Positions 60,546 to 64,000 of a DNA stretch of 64,000 nt are shown here, piece by piece. The stretch is from Rhizomys pruinosus (taxonomy: Eukaryota; Chordata; Mammalia; Rodentia; Spalacidae). The stretch spans positions 1,184,051-1,248,050 of the forward strand of contig VZQC01011955.1 of the NCBI GenBank assembly GCA_009823505.1, written 5' to 3'. Numbering within the stretch: the first letter of the stretch is position 1; each line of letters begins with the position of its first letter. A program made the translations under genes and the position numbers. The notes under the pieces were generated by a model. That model saw only the letters and a list, made by a program, of their open reading frames with translations. It did not search any database and was not told the DNA's origin.

Positions 60546-60934
60546 ACAGTATTGCTATTTTAATTATATATAAAAGATATAAAACTTCCATTTTAAAACT
60601 AAATCCTTACAATACTTTTATAAGGCATGGCAATTAAACATTTATTAGTTTTCAATCCCAGTCTACGCAGTTCCTTCATCTGTCTTAAGACTTATGTTGA
60701 GTTTGGATTCATTATTTCTGTACATAAAAGTACAGACATTGTTGGAATCAAGGAGGCAGAGCTGTTCCTACCATGATTTAGTGTAGATGAGTCCTCCACA
60801 GGTCGTTCACAGAGCAAGGTACTAACTAAAATTCCAGATCAGGGTACAATGTCACAGACAGTTTGAAACCAGGCAGGATCACGATCTGCTTTTCCATGTT
60901 TATCTCCTGGCTCTCCCCGTGGGCCGCCAGGCAC

Positions 60935-61115
60935 TCCCCAAGCTGGAATGCCGGTGGCTCTCAGAGAACCCCCCCAAGCTGGAATACCAGTGGCTCTCAG
61001 GGAACCCCCCCAAGCTGGAATACCAGTGGCTCTCAGGGAACCCCCCCAAGCTGGAATACCGGTGGCTCTCAGGGACCCCCCCCCAAGCTGGAATACCGGT
61101 GGCTCTCAGAAGAAC
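60935..61115 (+). repeat. 36-bp minisatellite, 5 copies
   Basis: The unit 'aagctggaataccagtggct' plus 'ctcagggaaccccccc' is repeated five times, with period 36 (one copy 37). As 36 is a multiple of 3, a 12-residue periodic ORF appears on both strands. No sign of a real gene. Confidence 0.93.
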
Positions 61116-61119
61116 CAGC

Positions 61120-62365
61120 ACTGGCCACTTCTGTCTTTGCTCATGGTGATCTCTTCACTTTGCAGAGCTGTCCTCCCTGAATCTCCTTGTTTTATGCTAC
61201 AAATCTACTCCCCAGACGCCATTCCTATTACCTATGCCCACCTTCCCCTGAGTGACTGGACATGGTGCCTAAATTCTGTTGCTTTCCAAATATAAGAAAA
61301 GAGCAAGATGGGAGGCAGAAAGAAAGGGAGATATTTTCCTTTAGCATCTCCCCAAATTCAAGCAGTAAATAACTGTTATGCAAGGCAGAAGTTTTTATTT
61401 ATTCCTTTGCTTTATTTCCCCTGCAAGAACATACACTCTCTGAAGGAACGTGCTGCTTAGCCACTGTGGCATCCTTCACTACAGGAAAATAGGACACACG
61501 ATAGGTGCTTATTCTCATAAACGTCTGAGTGAACTGAATTGAAATAATGCTCCAAATCTCATCTTCTGATATAAGAGAAAAATTGATGATACTAAGACAG
61601 CAAAGAAACCATCAAGATTCCTCTGTATAAGCTGAGGTACTGGCCTTCCTATCACAGTACCATATTCCAGTTAGACAGAGAAAGAAAATACCTCTTCCAT
61701 GAACTTGTTCTACATTTGGTCCAGAAAACCAATGGTCATGCACCATAGTTCTAATTCTATTGCCTCACTGATCTGTCTAGTTCATTATGTGAACTTAAAC
61801 CTTTCTCACAGCAGTTCCTGTTGTGTGCGCACACTGCCACAGAAGTGCTAGAAAATCCCGGCTAGTGGTGAATCTCGAGGTTCATATGTTCTTCTTCTCT
61901 GCCTTTGCCTCCTAGCCTGCATCCTATCACCATGTGTATACACACTGTCCACCAATCCACACATGGATGAAGAGCCACCTGTGGCTTCAACCAGTAAACA
62001 GCTGTCCTCCCTAAGCACTGCAGTTTATGGGAACTGCCCTAAATACTGCCACTTTTATTCTAGAAGAGAGCTCAGGAGGGATCATGCTTTATCTGCCTCA
62101 CTTAACTATGGACAAGTTGATAATACAAAAATGTTCCATGTATCTTTGCATTCTTTCTATTTCCTGGTATACAGAAGATGTATGAATGTTTGTTCAATAG
62201 AAGTTACCCCAAAAATATTAGTTCAAAGTTAAGCATTTCTACAGAAATAACTGTACAGCTGTTTATTGTACCTAACAGTCAATAGGCACTTCACAAGTTA
62301 GGGGAGTGAACTATAAATCATCTATAGGACAAAAGAGCTCAAGGAGAAGGTGTTTGAATTGCTGG
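61120..62365. other. Intron, nothing recognised
   Basis: No repeat or exon identified. Confidence 0.5.
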
Positions 62366-62371
62366 CTAGGA

Positions 62372-62482
62372 CGAAGAAGAAGAAGAAGAAGAAGAAGAAG
62401 AAGAAGAAGAAGAAGAAGAAGAAGGAAAAGGAGGAGGAGGAGGAGGAGGAGGTGGGGAGGAGGAGGAGGAGGAGGAGGAGGA
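62372..62482 (+). repeat. (GAA)17 followed by (GGA)n purine tract
   Basis: A 51-base pure GAA run followed by about 55 bases of GAG/GGA repeats. It is one continuous polypurine strand of over 100 bases and gives false poly-Arg/Glu and poly-Ser/Pro/Leu ORFs. Confidence 0.97.
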
Positions 62483-62489
62483 AAGGTCA

Positions 62490-63685
62490 ATGCAAGACAG
62501 TTTCTTACCAATACTAAGTAGCATTGGGCACCTTTTCTTGTATGTGAAAATATGGGTAAAGAGAGCTCCAAATTTCTCTCTAGGCTGGAGTAGAATGGGA
62601 GTATGCATGTTCTATGAGGACTGGAATCGCTCTCGACCAATCTGGGAGGGTCTTTTGGTCTAGATATTTGTGTGTTTAAGCTACACTGAAGTAGGCCTGA
62701 ATACTCAGGTCAATGCTATAACCAGACTAGTGTCCTCATGTCCCACCAAGAGGAAATGCCCCCAAACCAATTATCAAGAGGTCCCTGTAGTGAAAAGCAA
62801 GCAAGCCAAGTTTTCTGTATGCAACTATCAGTCATGTCCCTACCTGATGTGACCTTAAGCAGCTTGCTAAGCAGAATTACATAATCTCTGTTTGTCAGTT
62901 TTCCTGTACATGGAGTGGAAAAAATAGCTTATATATCCAAAGGTGGCTATAAAGGCAGAAATAGGTGATTCACATGAACTCTATAAAGAGGTACTATATG
63001 TATATTAAATATAATTATAAACCTCTTATTCACTTATTCATTCCAAGGGAAGAGGAAAAAGATATAATTAAGCACTCCATGGTTCTTGTGGTTGATACTG
63101 TTCATTCAGTATTGTGTTGATAGAATTGCTGAACTAATCTCCAGTAGCTGTCCTAGATAAACAGAGGCAAAGGTTCTCATAGCATTAATGAAGCCCACTT
63201 TATATATAATTACACAAATTTCCAACTAGGAGTTTCAGAGACTATTTCCTCAATAAGGATTTTTAAAGCTACTGAATTCCTGAATTCCTGCTAGCAATCA
63301 CCATATATCCAATATAAATAAAGAGCTCGGGAACTCCAGATGTGAGAGCCAGATCTGTCACCACAAAGTGTGACATGTGCCCTTTTATAAGAAACTCAGT
63401 TTATTCTGTAAAGTTTGAAAGTGTTAGTGCATCTCTAACATGTCAGCTATCATAGTCTATGAATTTTATTTATGTATACAAATTTGGTTTGATTCATGTA
63501 AATTTGGTTTGATTCAAATAACCTGGTCTTATGCATATAAATTACAGCCTTGTGGATAAACCACTATAGAATATTGAATTTTTGTTTTCTTTTCTGTGAG
63601 TCCTATGTAAAGGCTAAGATTAGAAAACCTTAAACTGTAAATCCAGTGCCAAAAAGTTCAGCCTAAACAGCAATTAAAATGAAGT
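62490..63685. other. Intron, nothing recognised
   Basis: Apart from a short imperfect repeat of 'aatttggtttgattca' at 63480-63515, no element seen. Confidence 0.5.
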
Positions 63686-63689
63686 CTGT

Positions 63690-63842
63690 CAGGCATGGTG
63701 GTGCACACCTTTAATCCCAGCACTTGGGAGGCAGAGGCACTCGGATCGCTGTGAGTTCAAGGCCAGCCTGGTCTACATAATGAGCTCCAGGCCACCTGAA
63801 ACTAAAGGGACACCCTGTCTCAAAAAGATAAAAAAAAAAAAT
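63690..63842 (+). repeat. B1 SINE
   Basis: 'caggcatggtggtgcacacc', 'ctggtctacataatgagctc' and poly-A tail. Confidence 0.93.
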
Positions 63843-64000
63843 GTTAAGTCTAACTGCATAATTAATAGCATCTGATTTCTTTAAGGCCTGATCATCAAGG
63901 AGTCTAACAGGAGAGCTTGTTACTTAGACTGAACAAAAGTATGTTTGTTAAGCAGCAAGCCCTTTGGTTTCCATTTAACTACTATAGCCTGCACAATCTT

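Noticed and set aside
62306..62640. Poly-Arg and poly-Ser/Pro/Leu ORFs
   Set aside because: Direct readout of the GAA/GGA microsatellite.

Overview
This window is a piece of a muroid rodent nuclear genome. It is packed with B1 (7SL-derived) SINEs and with tRNA-headed SINEs of the B2/B3/B4 group. It also holds a few MaLR-type LTRs, old MIR, MER5 and L1 remnants, and many microsatellites. The youngest B1 and B2/B3-type copies differ from the house mouse and rat consensus sequences as I recall them (the B1 tail reads 'ctggggctacagggagaccctg', and the tRNA-type SINE carries a 17-bp internal duplication). I therefore infer a rodent other than Mus or Rattus and cannot name the species.

One protein-coding gene is supported: an internal part of Unc79 on the minus strand. 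UNC79 is a very large auxiliary subunit of the neuronal sodium-leak channel complex (NALCN, UNC79, UNC80, FAM155A). Sixteen coding exons were placed base by base between 58155 and 14819. All are bounded by GT-AG sites, and the reading-frame phase closes at every junction, giving 3149 coding bases (about 1049 codons) with no stop or frameshift. The exons run from a helical repeat-like N-terminal part (57869-58155, 55108-55290), through a long acidic, serine-rich region (mostly the 1221-bp exon 49661-50881), into a conserved helical segment (30845 down to 14819). Exons upstream (above 58155) and downstream (below 14819) lie outside the window or were not seen, so both ends sit in long introns.

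Layout by coordinate: 1-14818 is downstream intron, very rich in SINEs and tandem repeats (a minisatellite built from SINE tRNA heads at 2050-2895, a 29-bp VNTR at 7380-7750, a 17/34-bp AT-rich array at 10505-10822, and an N gap inside a TA repeat at 11069-11103). 14819-33893 holds nine closely spaced small exons including a 39-bp microexon. 36742-41086 holds two small exons. 41087-49660 is a repeat-rich intron with three copies of a roughly 360-400 bp dispersed repeat in or near it and a MaLR LTR. 49661-58155 holds the large exon and four others. 58156-64000 is upstream intron with few SINEs, a 36-bp minisatellite and a GAA/GGA purine tract.

The more interesting signals are: a run of five consecutive phase-1/phase-1 exons; the in-frame microexon; a young sense-oriented SINE about 55 bp from a splice acceptor, whose target duplication copied a branch-point-like sequence; a SINE subfamily with a 17-bp duplication; a SINE head turned into a minisatellite; and an unassigned plus-strand exon-like ORF at 231-393. 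No operon, CRISPR, phage or other prokaryotic system is present.
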